The notes under the pieces: generated by a model
The model's database searches: none
What the model saw: only the letters and a program-made list of their open reading frames with translations
Told to the model about the DNA's origin: nothing
Translations under genes and position numbers: made by a program
Source of the DNA: Enterococcus crotali
GTDB lineage: Bacteria > Bacillota > Bacilli > Lactobacillales > Enterococcaceae
NCBI RefSeq assembly: GCF_000633635.1
Contig: NZ_AYPQ01000004.1
Location: 62,086-126,085, forward strand
Direction of reading: 5' to 3'
Length of the DNA stretch: 64,000 bases
Shown here: positions 16,900 to 27,075 of the stretch, piece after piece
Numbering within the stretch: position 1 is the stretch's first letter
Layout of the letters: every line of letters begins with the position of its first letter

Positions 16900-19545
16900 T
16901 TAATTCACTGTACGCAGTTGTGCAATCCGTTCTTTTACAACGACTTGTTTTTCTAAATAATCTTTCTCTTTTGCTTTTTCAGCAGCGACAACATCATCTG
17001 GTGCGTTTGAAACAAAGCGTTCATTGGCTAATTTGCCTTGCACGCGTTTGACTTCCTGATTCCATTTCTCTAATTCTTTCTCTAAACGAGCTATTTCTTC
17101 TTCTATGTTGATCAAACCTGCTAATGGCAAGTATAGCTCTGCTCCTGTTAGAACCGCTGACATCGCTAACTCTGGTGCGGTAATATCACTTGCGATCGTC
17201 AACTCTTCTGGATTACAGAAACGTTCGATATAATTTGTATTTTCGATCAAGAATTTGTCTACCGCTTCATCACTTGTTTTGATCAATAATGTGATAGGTT
17301 TAGATAATGGTGTATTCACTTCTGCACGAATATTACGCACTGCACGAATCACTTCTTTTAAGACTTCCATCCCACGAGCGGCTGTTTCATCTGAAAATTC
17401 TTCGTGGACAACTGGGTAATCCGCAACGACAAGAGATACACCTTCATGTGGAATGTTTTCCCAGATTTCCTCTGTCACAAACGGCATGATTGGATGTAAT
17501 AGACGTAAAATTTGGTCTAATGTATACACTAAAATGCTGCGTGTTGTTTGTTTTGCAGATTCATTTTCTCCGTAAAGAATTTCTTTACTCATTTCGATAT
17601 ACCAGTCACAGAAATCATCCCAGATGAAATTGTATAACTGACGACCCGCTTCACCAAATTCAAAACGGTCAAATAAATCAGTAACGCGTGCAACGGTTTC
17701 GTTTAGACGCGTTAAAATCCAACGATCTGCTACAGTTTTCTCACCACTAAAGTCGATCTCTTCATAAGTCATTCCTTCAACATTCATGATCACAAAACGA
17801 CTAGCATTCCAGATTTTATTGATAAAGTTCCAAGAGGCATCCATTTTTTCATAGCTGAAACGCATATCTTGCCCTGGTGTTGAGCCATTTGACATAAACC
17901 AGCGCAACGCATCTGCCCCATATTTATCGATGACTTCCATTGGATCGATCCCGTTACCTAGTGATTTACTCATTTTACGTCCGTCTTCTGCTCTGATCAA
18001 ACCATGCATCAAAACATTTTTAAACGGCGCTTTTTCAGTAAATTCCAGGCTTTGGAACATCATACGGCTAACCCAGAAGAAGATGATATCGTAACCTGTC
18101 ACTAATGTACTTGTTGGGAAATAACGTTGATAATCAGCTGCTTCCTCATCAGGCCAACCCATTGTTGAAAACGGCCATAAAGCAGAACTAAACCAAGTAT
18201 CTAATACATCTGAATCTTGGGTCCAATTTTCTACATCAGCTGGTGCTTCCATACCAACGTACATTTCGCCCGTTTCTTTATGATACCAAGCAGGAATTTG
18301 ATGTCCCCACCATAATTGACGTGAGATTACCCAATCATGAACATTTTCCATCCAACGTAAGAAGGTTTGGTTAAAGCGTGGTGGATAAAATTCTACTGCG
18401 TCATCGGTATCTTGGTTTTTGATGGCTTTTTCAGCAAGCGGGGCCATTTTAACAAACCATTGTGTGGATAAACGCGGTTCAACAACTACACCCGTACGTT
18501 CTGAATGTCCAACGCTATGATTCATTGTTTCAATTTTAATCAAGCGACCCATTTCTTTTAGATCAGAAACAATCAATTTACGTGCCGCAAAACGATCCAT
18601 ACCTGCATATTTTCCAGCTAAATCGTTCATAGAACCATCTTCATTCATGACATTTACGCGAGGTAAATCGTGACGGTTACCGACTTCAAAGTCATTGGGA
18701 TCATGAGCTGGCGTGATTTTTACCACACCTGTTCCAAATTCCATATCCACGTATTCATCCGCAATGATCGGGATTTCTTTGTCCACTAAAGGTAATGTAA
18801 CTGTTTTGCCAATCAACGCTTGGTAACGCTCATCGTCAGGATGAACCGCGATCGCTGTATCACCTAACATTGTTTCAGGACGAGTCGTTGCGATTTCCAC
18901 AACTCCAGTACCATCAGTCAGTGGATAACTCATATGGTAAAATGCACCTTCGATATCTTTGTGGATAACTTCGATATCAGATAAAGCAGTTTTCGCTTTT
19001 GGGTCCCAGTTGATGATGTATTCGCCACGATAAATTAGATCTTTTTCGTATAAAGAGACAAAGACTTTGCGAACAGCTTCAGACAAGCCTTCATCTAAGG
19101 TGAAACGTTCCCGGCTATAATCTAACGAGAGACCCATTTTTGCCCATTGTTCACGGATATGAGAAGCATATTCCTCTTTCCAATCCCACACTTGCTCAAC
19201 AAACTTTTCACGTCCTAAATCATAACGAGAAATATCTTGTTCAGCTAATTTCTCTTCCACTTTTGCTTGTGTTGCAATACCTGCATGATCCATTCCTGGC
19301 AACCACAATGTGTCAAAGCCTTGCATTCTTTTTTGGCGGATGATTATATCTTGTAATGTTGTATCCCAAGCATGACCCAAATGTAGTTTACCTGTAACAT
19401 TTGGCGGTGGGATCACGATCGAATAAGGTTTTGCTTCTTTATTGCCGTTTGGTTTGAATAAATCTTGGTCTAGCCATTTTTGATAACGGCCTTGTTCTAC
19501 TTCTGTTGGTTGGTATTTGGTTGGCAGATTTTTTTCTTCTGTCAT
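16900..19545 (-). CDS. valS: Valyl-tRNA synthetase
   Basis: This 881-residue class I synthetase has the HIGH-type motif in [14 protein letters not shown] (about 48-61), the CP1 editing domain with [12 protein letters not shown], the KMSKS motif in [10 protein letters not shown] (about 525), an anticodon-binding domain, and a C-terminal coiled coil (about 815-880) typical of ValRS. It charges tRNA-Val and edits mischarged Thr. Its leader is a T-box element, so expression should rise when tRNA-Val is uncharged. It is a single gene between two terminators. Confidence 0.97.
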   Translation of the reverse strand: MTEEKNLPTKYQPTEVEQGRYQKWLDQDLFKPNGNKEAKPYSIVIPPPNVTGKLHLGHAWDTTLQDIIIRQKRMQGFDTLWLPGMDHAGIATQAKVEEKLAEQDISRYDLGREKFVEQVWDWKEEYASHIREQWAKMGLSLDYSRERFTLDEGLSEAVRKVFVSLYEKDLIYRGEYIINWDPKAKTALSDIEVIHKDIEGAFYHMSYPLTDGTGVVEIATTRPETMLGDTAIAVHPDDERYQALIGKTVTLPLVDKEIPIIADEYVDMEFGTGVVKITPAHDPNDFEVGNRHDLPRVNVMNEDGSMNDLAGKYAGMDRFAARKLIVSDLKEMGRLIKIETMNHSVGHSERTGVVVEPRLSTQWFVKMAPLAEKAIKNQDTDDAVEFYPPRFNQTFLRWMENVHDWVISRQLWWGHQIPAWYHKETGEMYVGMEAPADVENWTQDSDVLDTWFSSALWPFSTMGWPDEEAADYQRYFPTSTLVTGYDIIFFWVSRMMFQSLEFTEKAPFKNVLMHGLIRAEDGRKMSKSLGNGIDPMEVIDKYGADALRWFMSNGSTPGQDMRFSYEKMDASWNFINKIWNASRFVIMNVEGMTYEEIDFSGEKTVADRWILTRLNETVARVTDLFDRFEFGEAGRQLYNFIWDDFCDWYIEMSKEILYGENESAKQTTRSILVYTLDQILRLLHPIMPFVTEEIWENIPHEGVSLVVADYPVVHEEFSDETAARGMEVLKEVIRAVRNIRAEVNTPLSKPITLLIKTSDEAVDKFLIENTNYIERFCNPEELTIASDITAPELAMSAVLTGAELYLPLAGLINIEEEIARLEKELEKWNQEVKRVQGKLANERFVSNAPDDVVAAEKAKEKDYLEKQVVVKERIAQLRTVN

Positions 19546-19683
19546 ACAAGTTCCTTCTTTCTGTTTTTAATTCAAATGAATGCTGAAGCGACACGACACT
19601 CTAAGGTGATAACGCTTCTTATCAGTCGCCTTGTACTGTTCAACAACAGATTGCGTCACAATCTGTGATGAACATGTAAAAAA

Positions 19684-19927
19684 GCCCTAAAATACTTTCG
19701 TATTTTAGGGCGTATAAACATTATACGTGGTACCACCTAAATTGTGTTTGGCAAATTCAAACACCACTTCATTCGTGAGGTAACGATCACTACTCGAATC
19801 ATTCTACTGAATTCAAATCATTGACTCCCAAGCTACCTTCTTACTGGTTATGTGAAAATCTTCCACCAAATGATTTTCTCTCTAGAACGATGCCAGTAGT
19901 ACTCCTCTTGTTCACAGTCTTTGATTT
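19684..19927 (-). promoter_or_regulatory. T-box leader of valS
   Basis: Read on the minus strand, the element has a long stem I, the T-box core AGGTGGTACCACG (19726-19738), and a terminator of 12 pairs with a TTCG-type loop (19684-19711) followed by TTTTTT. The antiterminator would form from the T-box core in competition with it. A GTA triplet at 19834-19836 in the stem I specifier region fits valine, though the stem was drawn by eye. Confidence 0.93.
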
Positions 19928-19957
19928 ATTTTAACATTGAAGTTGAAGATAAGTCAA
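19928..19957 (-). promoter_or_regulatory. valS promoter
   Basis: TTGACT, 18 bases, TAAAAT on the minus strand, directly upstream of the T-box leader and just after the tpx stop. Confidence 0.6.
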
Positions 19958-19968
19958 TTTGAAAAAGT

Positions 19969-20460
19969 TTAATGAGCAGTTTTTGCTTGTTCTAACGCAG
20001 CAGCATAATCCGGCTCTTCCGCAATTTCTTGAGAAATTGCTTCATAAACAATCTTTCCATCTTTATCGATCACAAAAATGCCGCGAGCTAAACGACCCAT
20101 TGCTGGAATAAATAACCCATATGCTTCACCAAAGGTTCCTTCAGTATCATGTAAAATTTCCATATCAACACCTTCAGCTGCACACCAATTGGCTTGCTCC
20201 TCTTTCGTGTTGTTTGATATCGTGATAAATTTTACACCAGCAACTTTTGCTGCTTCCTCATTGAAACGCTTTGTTTGCAATGAACAGATTCTAGTATCGA
20301 TATCAGGTACAACGCTGATCAAAACCGGAGTACCTACGAAATCTGCTAGATTGACTACTTCATCGTTTAGATTTTTTAATGAAAAATCTGGCGCTTTGGT
20401 TCCTATCTCTGGTTGCATACCGATAATCTCTACTTCTTCGCCTTTTCTTGTTACTTTCAT
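19969..20460 (-). CDS. tpx: Thiol peroxidase (atypical 2-Cys peroxiredoxin)
   Basis: A 163-residue peroxiredoxin of the Tpx class. The peroxidatic Cys59 lies in PDIDTRICSLQTKRF and the resolving Cys93 in NWCAAEGVD, with the 34-residue spacing of Tpx. It reduces hydrogen peroxide and alkyl hydroperoxides with thioredoxin in the cytoplasm. It follows rex on the same strand across a family B repeat, so redox control by Rex or co-transcription with it is possible. AGGAAAAG near the start serves as ribosome site. Confidence 0.93.
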   Translation of the reverse strand: MKVTRKGEEVEIIGMQPEIGTKAPDFSLKNLNDEVVNLADFVGTPVLISVVPDIDTRICSLQTKRFNEEAAKVAGVKFITISNNTKEEQANWCAAEGVDMEILHDTEGTFGEAYGLFIPAMGRLARGIFVIDKDGKIVYEAISQEIAEEPDYAAALEQAKTAH

Positions 20461-20479
20461 TCTTCTTTTCCTCCCCTAA

Positions 20480-20600
20480 TTTAATAGCTGAGTAAATGGT
20501 TTAGCATCGACGAAAAATGGAAAATATGGCTGTGGTATTCTTTGACCTATTCCTATTTTATCTTTTTTCCGAGATGCTGGTTCACTAAGCTAGATATTTG
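20480..20600 (-). repeat. Family B repeat, single diverged unit
   Basis: On the minus strand it has the same order of blocks (TCTCGGAAAAAAGATAAAA-like, then CCTATTCC, CCATTTTTCGTCG and an end near CTAAACC) as the tandem units at 11711 and 43387, but is more diverged. It lies between rex and tpx and reads in their direction. Confidence 0.6.
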
Positions 20601-20680
20601 AGCTACAAAAGCTCAGCAAGTTAAAATACTCTCTTTATTTAGTATAGAGGAAGGCGCGTCAGATGACAAAGTTCTTGCTT

Positions 20681-21334
20681 TTACAGCTTAGTTTTTGAAA
20701 ACGTTTCATCAAAATAGATCAATGTCTGTAATTCCGTTGTTAAGTCAATGTATTGTACATTCACATCATGCGGAACTGTCACCCGATCAGGTGCAAAATT
20801 CAAAATCGCCGTAATTCCGGCAGCTACGATTTTATCGATTGCTTCTTGGGCAAATTGGCTAGGCACTGTAGAAATTGCAACTGTTACACCAGTGCGTTTG
20901 ACTTCTTCTGCCAACTTTTCCATAGGCTGAATAGTAATGTCATCGATCGATAAGCCAACAAGTGCTTCTTCCGTATCAAACGCGCAAACAATATTCAAGT
21001 TTTCATTTCTGCGGAAATTATTTTTAACCAACGCCTTACCTAAATTGCCACAACCGATCAACGCAATTCGTTTTTCTTCTTGAGTGTTTAAGATATGGCT
21101 AAAGACTTCAATTAAATAAGGCACATCATATCCATATCCGCTGCGTCCCAATTCACCTAAGTGAGAAAAATCACGACGAATCGTTGCAGGAGGTACTTGA
21201 ATGACATCGCTAAATTCTTTTGATTTGATTCGAGTCACACCAGAGTCTCCTAGCATTTTCAAATAACGTAAGTACAATGGCAAGCGCCTTGCGGTAGCCT
21301 TAGGCATTGCTTTTTCTTTATGTAATTCTTTCAT
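20681..21334 (-). CDS. rex: Redox-sensing transcriptional repressor Rex
   Basis: A 217-residue protein with an N-terminal winged helix (about 10-85, including VPPATIRRDFSHLG) and a Rossmann domain with the NAD(H) motif GCGNLGKALV (about 95-104). The C-terminal helix (LIYFDETFSKTKL) swaps domains in the dimer. Rex senses the NADH/NAD ratio and represses fermentation genes in low-GC Gram-positives. Length and start (AGGAG, eight bases) are as expected. It lies upstream of tpx on the same strand. Confidence 0.93.
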   Translation of the reverse strand: MKELHKEKAMPKATARRLPLYLRYLKMLGDSGVTRIKSKEFSDVIQVPPATIRRDFSHLGELGRSGYGYDVPYLIEVFSHILNTQEEKRIALIGCGNLGKALVKNNFRRNENLNIVCAFDTEEALVGLSIDDITIQPMEKLAEEVKRTGVTVAISTVPSQFAQEAIDKIVAAGITAILNFAPDRVTVPHDVNVQYIDLTTELQTLIYFDETFSKTKL

Positions 21335-21439
21335 TTTTCAACTCTCCTTGTTACTTATTTCACATATCTAGTTTAGCATGCTTCACGACTAGGAGCAACT
21401 TGTTTGTGAAAAATATAACTGATATTAGAAAAACCTAAT

Positions 21440-21484
21440 AAAAAAAAAGAACAGATTCGATAGCGTTATCAAGTCTGTTCTTTC
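21440..21484 (-). terminator. Terminator of the nifS-thiI operon
   Basis: AAAGAACAGA pairs with TCTGTTCTTT around a partly paired inner TCGATA/TTATCAA; the minus-strand side ends in a T run. Confidence 0.8.
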
Positions 21485-21489
21485 AACTT

Positions 21490-22695
21490 TTATAGGAAAT
21501 CAGAAAATTCTTCGTTTTGTTCGCTCACTTCAGTTATTTCACTAACTTTCAAACCAGCCATTGATCGTATCATCAAACCTTCGATATCTAAACGTGCTTC
21601 ATAGGCTTGGGCTTTATCTAGTTTTGGTCTCGTTTTTGGTTGAGGTGGAGCGAAAATTGTACAGCAATCTTCAAAAGGTTGAATTGCTAGTTCAAATGTA
21701 TCGATCTTTTCAGCGATTTCAATGATTTCACCTTTGTCCATCGAAACAACTGGTCGAATGATCGGCGTTGTGGTTACTTCATTGATGGCTACCATACTTT
21801 GTAAGGTTTGCGATGCCACTTGTCCCAATGATTCACCATTGATGATCACTAAGCCCTTTCTTAATTCACGGATGGCATCTGTCAGACGCAACATCATTCG
21901 GCGCGTCACCGTCATAAGATAGCCTTCTGGCACCACTCGTTTGATTTCTTCTTGGATCTCAGTGAATGGAACTTCAATAAACTGGATACTGCCTGCATAA
22001 GGCGCGATTTTTGCAGCCAAATCCTTAGCTTTTTGTAAGGCTTGCTCGCTAGTATACGGTGGGCTGGCAAAGTGAACAGCTTCCACTTCTACTCCTCGTT
22101 TCATTGACAAATAGCCTGCTACAGGTGAATCGATTCCGCCTGAAAGCATCAACATACCACGACCACTAGTTCCAACAGGCAATCCTCCGGCACCACGGAT
22201 CGTTTCATAGGAAAGATAGGCGCCTTCTTTGCGGATTTCTACACGAATTTCGATATCCGGCTTTTTCATTTGTACAGCTATTTCTGGAAAAACCTCAAAT
22301 ACAGCACCGCCAAGTTCTCTGTTCAATTCATTCGTATCTAATTCAAAGCTATGATCAGAACGTTTAGAAGTAATTTTAAACGTTTGTCCTGACTGATAAG
22401 CAGATTTGATGATTGTTTGAACCATTTCACGAATCGCCGGCATTGTTTTTTCTACACGAACACTTGGAGAAAAGCTTTGAATACCAAAAACCTTTTCTAA
22501 CTTAGGTAAAATTTGAGTGCTATCCTCTCCATTTAGTAATAGATGCATCCGATCTCTATCAGCATGTATTTTGACAGCCGGAAAATCGCCAAGTACTCTT
22601 TTGACGTTTTGTGCTAATTGGGAAATAAATAATTTTCTATTTTTCCCTTTCGTTGAAAGCTCGCCGTAACGAACCATTATTTCAGTATAATTCAC
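21490..22695 (-). CDS. thiI: tRNA 4-thiouridine synthase ThiI
   Basis: A 401-residue protein with ferredoxin-like and THUMP domains (about 1-165) and an adenylating PP-loop domain ([18 protein letters not shown] at about 183-200). As in other Firmicutes the C-terminal rhodanese domain is absent, so the sulfur would come straight from the neighbouring cysteine desulfurase. It makes s4U8 in tRNA and can feed thiamine thiazole synthesis. The start is GTG after AAAAGGATTG. It is the last gene of the nifS-83aa-thiI unit. Confidence 0.93.
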   Translation of the reverse strand: MNYTEIMVRYGELSTKGKNRKLFISQLAQNVKRVLGDFPAVKIHADRDRMHLLLNGEDSTQILPKLEKVFGIQSFSPSVRVEKTMPAIREMVQTIIKSAYQSGQTFKITSKRSDHSFELDTNELNRELGGAVFEVFPEIAVQMKKPDIEIRVEIRKEGAYLSYETIRGAGGLPVGTSGRGMLMLSGGIDSPVAGYLSMKRGVEVEAVHFASPPYTSEQALQKAKDLAAKIAPYAGSIQFIEVPFTEIQEEIKRVVPEGYLMTVTRRMMLRLTDAIRELRKGLVIINGESLGQVASQTLQSMVAINEVTTTPIIRPVVSMDKGEIIEIAEKIDTFELAIQPFEDCCTIFAPPQPKTRPKLDKAQAYEARLDIEGLMIRSMAGLKVSEITEVSEQNEEFSDFL

Positions 22696-22712
22696 AATTT
22701 TTCAATCCTTTT

Positions 22713-22964
22713 CTATAAAGCTTGATTTTTTGAACTTCGTTTAGCAAGCCGTTCATTTCCCCGTTTAAAATTACCAGTGATTCTTGCAAGTATTGACTGC
22801 TGCTCTTTTTCACTTGCGCTTTGTAAATCTTCTGCTAGATTTTGAGCGTCTATTCCTTTGACGATCATTACTTGTTTCCCATGGTAAAAAACGAATAGCT
22901 TATGATCTTTGTTTACTTGCCATGAAAACACCTTATTTGTAACCAACTTATCCAATCCTACCAT
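22713..22964 (-). CDS. Hypothetical 83-residue protein between nifS and thiI
   Basis: A small basic protein without signal or membrane segment. The first half looks like a beta sheet (FSWQVNKDHKLFVFYHGKQVMIVKG), the second like a helix with many charged residues and a basic tail. It lies 17 bases before thiI and 40 after nifS on the same strand, so it is surely in the same transcript. A part in tRNA thiolation is possible from context only. I do not recognise the family. Confidence 0.7.
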   Translation of the reverse strand: MVGLDKLVTNKVFSWQVNKDHKLFVFYHGKQVMIVKGIDAQNLAEDLQSASEKEQQSILARITGNFKRGNERLAKRSSKNQAL

Positions 22965-23004
22965 ACATTTTCTCCATTATTTTTTGTCGACTACTTTTTA
23001 AACC

Positions 23005-24153
23005 TTAGCCATTTAATACCAAAAATTTTTTATACAATTGATTAAAAATAATCATAAACTGTTCTGCTTCTGCAATCGTGTTACTCTCATCTAAACTGAC
23101 ACGAATCGCCGATGTAGCTAATGTATCAGGAACTTTCATCGCATGAAGCGTACTACTTGCCATTTTCTTCCGACTAGAGCAAGCGCTTGTCGTTGATGTA
23201 TAAATTTGTTTTTCTTCTAATGCGTGCACAAGTACTTCTCCCCTGATTCCTTTTAAGGCAAAACATAAAATATGCGGAGCAAAGTCTACGGTCTCTTTCG
23301 AAAAGACAGTCACATTCGGATATTCTTGTAAGGCCTCAATCAAATAGCGGCGAATAGTTGCCGTGTGTTCTGGCTTTTCTGCTTTTTTATCCGTAAACAA
23401 ACGTAAGGCTTTAGCCATTGAAACGATTCCCGCAACATTTTCAGTGCTGCTTCTTTGATCACTTTCTTGTCCCCCACCATTTAGTAATGGTGCTAATTTT
23501 CGACCATGCTTCCAATAAATAAATCCTACACCTCTGGGCCCATGAAACTTATGAGCTGAAAAAGTCGCAAAATCTACTCTAGGTGTCAACCACTGTTCCA
23601 GACTCACTTTCCCAATCGCTTGAACAGCATCCACATGAAAATGAATCGTTGGATAAGCTGCTAAACAGTCACTGATTGCTTGGATCGGCTGAATCGAACC
23701 AATTTCATTATTTACAGCCATAACTGAAACAAGAATCGTGTCTTTACGAATCAATTTAGCTAATTCATCCACTTTCACAAAACCTCGCTCATCAACCGGG
23801 GCGATCGAAAGTTCAAAGCCATTTTCTGAAAGTTGTCTTGCAGTTTCATAGACAGCAGGATGTTCAATATTTGAAATAATTATATGGCGACCAAAGGATT
23901 TCTTTTCTAAAGCTGTTCCTTTTAAAACCCAATTATCCCCTTCTGTTCCTCCACTTGTAAAGTAAACCTCGTTTGACTTCACTTGGATCAAGTCAGCAAT
24001 TTGCTTACGAGCTTGCTCCAATAAACGATTTGCTTGGTTCCCTAAGTCATGCAAACTAGAAGGATTCCCAATAATTCGTTGACTGACTTTTATATATGTA
24101 TCTAATGCTTGGGGATAAATTGGTGTTGTTGCACTGTTATCGAAATAGATCAT
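23005..24153 (-). CDS. Cysteine desulfurase (NifS/IscS-like) partner of ThiI
   Basis: A 382-residue class V aminotransferase-fold enzyme. PLP Lys202 is in FSAHKFHGPRGVGF, the cofactor-contacting His in NIEHPA is present, and the mobile-loop catalytic Cys326 is in TSACSSRKK. It removes sulfur from cysteine as a persulfide. Linkage to thiI makes it the counterpart of B. subtilis NifZ, which serves tRNA thiolation, and not of the SufS that builds iron-sulfur clusters; that is inference from context. Confidence 0.9.
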   Translation of the reverse strand: MIYFDNSATTPIYPQALDTYIKVSQRIIGNPSSLHDLGNQANRLLEQARKQIADLIQVKSNEVYFTSGGTEGDNWVLKGTALEKKSFGRHIIISNIEHPAVYETARQLSENGFELSIAPVDERGFVKVDELAKLIRKDTILVSVMAVNNEIGSIQPIQAISDCLAAYPTIHFHVDAVQAIGKVSLEQWLTPRVDFATFSAHKFHGPRGVGFIYWKHGRKLAPLLNGGGQESDQRSSTENVAGIVSMAKALRLFTDKKAEKPEHTATIRRYLIEALQEYPNVTVFSKETVDFAPHILCFALKGIRGEVLVHALEEKQIYTSTTSACSSRKKMASSTLHAMKVPDTLATSAIRVSLDESNTIAEAEQFMIIFNQLYKKFLVLNG

Positions 24154-24185
24154 CTAAAAACCCTCTTCTTTTGAAATTCTTTCCT

Positions 24186-24214
24186 ATTATATACTTTCTA
24201 ATTTTGTAGTTCAA
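24186..24214 (-). promoter_or_regulatory. Promoter of the nifS-thiI operon
   Basis: Minus-strand TTGAAC, 17 bases, perfect TATAAT, about 33 bases before the nifS start. Confidence 0.7.
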
Positions 24215-24229
24215 CTAATCAAGCAAAAT

Positions 24230-24256
24230 AAAAAGGTGAGACACTTGTCTCACCCT
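24230..24256 (-). terminator. ezrA terminator
   Basis: GGTGAGAC and GTCTCACC with a four-base loop, followed on the minus strand by TTTTTATTTT. Confidence 0.9.
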
Positions 24257-24263
24257 CAATAAG

Positions 24264-25985
24264 TTAAATCGCATCAAGATTATTAAAGTAAAAATCTTCG
24301 ATTCTTCTAAACGCGCCTGGTTCCACTCGTTCAAGTGCTGTACCAATCTCATCTAGCGCATCTTGATATCTGTATTCTTTTGAGAATAGCTCTAAACTAT
24401 TTTCCATCGCTACACGAATGGCTTCATGTGTATGACGGTAACGGTTCGCATATTGCATCATTTGTTCTGTTAATGCTGCTGAGTTGACCAAATCTTTGGT
24501 CTTTTTATCAAGTAATTCTAAATCTTCATTACAAAGATCTGACAATTTTTTGATTTCTTCCATATTGATTCGGATTCGATTTAAAGCTTTGCTTAATTCT
24601 TCAATACGATCAGTCGCTACAAAGAAAAATTCCAAGTAGTCAGCTGGCAATCCTGGTAAACGTTGTTTCTCAACATAACGTTTGATGTTGCGCAGTCGGA
24701 AATCATATTGATCCACTTTTTCTTGAGCGGCTTTTTCACCTTTACGTAAATCTTTCAATGAATCATCGATTTCAACTTGTTGATTTTCAATGTCATCTAA
24801 AATTTTATAACAATCTTTAAAGAATGCTTGAACTTCTGAAAAAGGAATCGTATGCTCTTTTAATTTTGGTTCGAAATCTTCATAACGACGAATCAGTTCT
24901 TCGATCTCAGTTTGGAATCCTCTTGAACGACCTAATTCATTATGATTCAACGTGTAGCTTTGAGAGGTATGATCAAGTTCGATCATCAACTGACGATTGT
25001 TTTTCAATGCGTGTGCAATATAGTCGCCGACAACTTTATGATTTGTCAGTACATATTTCTTAGCGTTGATTTCACGTTCCATGATTTCGTATAATGCATC
25101 GATTGCATTTGCAGTATCACGATTGGCCACTTCAACTGCATCGACTTCTGTCTTCTCAAGATCAACGGTTGAATTTTTCACACGTTTTTGAACGCGTCTT
25201 AGTTCATCTTCAAAATTCTTTTCTGGGAACACATAGTGGTCTGCTAAGAGACGTTTATAGCCTTCTTCGATTTCTTTTAACTGATCTGGGAAGGTTCTGT
25301 TCAATTCATCATAAAGCGGCGGAATGCGTTTCATCACATCGTCTAATTCATACGTGTGACGTTCAGCATTTTCTAATACTTCCCGTGCTTCGATCGGATC
25401 TCCCGATGTATTCAATGTGACAAACTGAGTAAATTCAATTTCAATATTTTTAATTTGTTTTTGTAATTCTGGATAGGCTGAACCAAATTCTGATTTTTCG
25501 TCATGAAGTAATTTGCTGATTTCTTCGTATACGTCTAAAGCCTTTTGAACCTCAAGTGAATTGCGTTCTTCACTTTCACGCAGTTCTTTTAAGCCATTTC
25601 GAATGATCTCAACTTCTGATTCCATCTCAGTCATTGTCTCATCGGCTTCAGCAACTGCTTTTTTCGCTTTCATAAAACGGAAGGTTTCATTTAAATTTTC
25701 GACTTCAAAAATCTGACTTTCTAACTCTGCAAAAGAACGAGTAGAAATCTCGGTCCAACGCTGATTCCATTCTCTAAACGTGTTCTGACTTTGCCCGACC
25801 ATGTGCATCTTTTTGACATCATCGACCTCTTCAATCACGGGTAAGTCGAACAGTGCTTCTTTCCTCTTTTCCAGATCATCGAGTTTCATTTGATTTTTCT
25901 TTCTCATAAAATAACCAACTAAATACAAAACTGCTGCGATGATTATTATAGCTAAAACTACGATAATGATCAGATTATTCTTCAT
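24264..25985 (-). CDS. ezrA: Septation ring formation regulator EzrA
   Basis: A 573-residue protein with one N-terminal membrane helix (about 4-27) followed by a basic stop-transfer (RKKNQMK) and a long cytoplasmic all-helical region of spectrin-like repeats. The C-terminus (about 500-573) has the family's conserved ANRYRHTHEAI and PGAFRRIEDFYF. EzrA binds FtsZ and controls where the Z ring forms and its link to wall synthesis. GGAGG lies eight bases before the ATG; a second ATG four bases upstream is out of frame. Single gene with its own terminator. Confidence 0.93.
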   Translation of the reverse strand: MKNNLIIIVVLAIIIIAAVLYLVGYFMRKKNQMKLDDLEKRKEALFDLPVIEEVDDVKKMHMVGQSQNTFREWNQRWTEISTRSFAELESQIFEVENLNETFRFMKAKKAVAEADETMTEMESEVEIIRNGLKELRESEERNSLEVQKALDVYEEISKLLHDEKSEFGSAYPELQKQIKNIEIEFTQFVTLNTSGDPIEAREVLENAERHTYELDDVMKRIPPLYDELNRTFPDQLKEIEEGYKRLLADHYVFPEKNFEDELRRVQKRVKNSTVDLEKTEVDAVEVANRDTANAIDALYEIMEREINAKKYVLTNHKVVGDYIAHALKNNRQLMIELDHTSQSYTLNHNELGRSRGFQTEIEELIRRYEDFEPKLKEHTIPFSEVQAFFKDCYKILDDIENQQVEIDDSLKDLRKGEKAAQEKVDQYDFRLRNIKRYVEKQRLPGLPADYLEFFFVATDRIEELSKALNRIRINMEEIKKLSDLCNEDLELLDKKTKDLVNSAALTEQMMQYANRYRHTHEAIRVAMENSLELFSKEYRYQDALDEIGTALERVEPGAFRRIEDFYFNNLDAI

Positions 25986-26214
25986 CCATGGTTCCTCCGT
26001 TTATTAGTCCATATATGATATGCAATTGCTGATAAATAACAAGAATGCCTTTATCTGCAACCACAATATTCTCTTATTTACTTAAATTCCCTTAAAAACA
26101 CCTACAGAAAATTATATCACAAACCACTCAATCAAGCACTAACAATTTGTAATTTTTTAAGAAATGTTTTGACTTTGTAATATTGTAACAAATCATTGTC
26201 GATCAATAGTTAGT

Positions 26215-26880
26215 TTAACCGATTTCCTCTGTTTTTTGCAACTTTTTGCACACATCGCTCAAAGTATCAAGTTGAACCTCTGCTAATTGTTGATTCATTC
26301 CAAAACGAGCATCTTTCAAAGCCCAGACTGTAATACCTGCATCGTGGGCTGAACGGATCCCTTTTTCAGAGTCTTCTATTGCTAAGCATTGCTTAGGCGT
26401 AAGTCCTAATTCTTGGACTGTATAAGTATAAATTTCTGGCGCTGGCTTGCTTTTTTTAAATTGTGTACCACTTATGACTGCATCAAAATAACTCGTTAAT
26501 TGCCCTACTTTTAATACTTCTTGGATCATATCCATGGTCGATGATGAAGCCAAACCGATTTTAGCTCCTTTTCTTTTAAGAAACTGCAGGACTCGTTTTG
26601 CATCTGGGTCGATCAATTCACTGTAATCAATCGGATGCTCGTTCTTATATTGAAGATATTTTTCATTTAAGAACGCTTCATCATAGGTCGTATCATTCAC
26701 TTTAAGTATCAATTCCCACAAGCTACGCATATCAGCTCCGATAAATAATGGGATTGGAATCTGTTCAATCGATAAATCATATTCTTTTAAAAATGCTTTT
26801 CTGCGTTGATAATAGAACTCTTCACTATCGACCAACACGCCGTCCATATCAAAAATGATTCCTTCGTATCTTTGGGTCAT
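26215..26880 (-). CDS. HAD hydrolase, beta-phosphoglucomutase-like
   Basis: A 221-residue HAD phosphatase: motif I FDMDGVLVDSE (Asp11, Asp13), a helical cap, motif II GLASSS near 113-118, Lys in KKSKPAPEIY, and motif IV IEDSEKGIRSA. It is of the same subfamily as the product at 11037, but the two share only the motifs. Substrate unknown, most likely a sugar phosphate. It is divergent from lysC and stands alone. Confidence 0.85.
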   Translation of the reverse strand: MTQRYEGIIFDMDGVLVDSEEFYYQRRKAFLKEYDLSIEQIPIPLFIGADMRSLWELILKVNDTTYDEAFLNEKYLQYKNEHPIDYSELIDPDAKRVLQFLKRKGAKIGLASSSTMDMIQEVLKVGQLTSYFDAVISGTQFKKSKPAPEIYTYTVQELGLTPKQCLAIEDSEKGIRSAHDAGITVWALKDARFGMNQQLAEVQLDTLSDVCKKLQKTEEIG

Positions 26881-27001
26881 TTTGGTACTCCTTTTTTTGA
26901 CTATTCTTATTCAGCTCTACCAGTCTAACAAAAGTTTGAAAAAAAATGAAGAAATTTGTTGAAAAATACCTGAAAAGTAGAAACAATTGTCATTTTTGCA
27001 G

Positions 27002-27030
27002 TTGCTTTTCCGCGCATATTTCGGTATTCT
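27002..27030 (+). promoter_or_regulatory. Promoter of the aspartokinase gene
   Basis: TTGCTT, 17 bases, TATTCT, about 45 bases before the GTG start. No lysine riboswitch is visible in this short leader. Confidence 0.55.
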
Positions 27031-27075
27031 TTTACTATTATAATGAAAAATCAATTAAAATTAGGAGTGAAAAAA

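Noticed and set aside
26881-27075. Lysine riboswitch before the aspartokinase gene
   Set aside because: The space from promoter to start is only about 45 bases and shows no L-box features.
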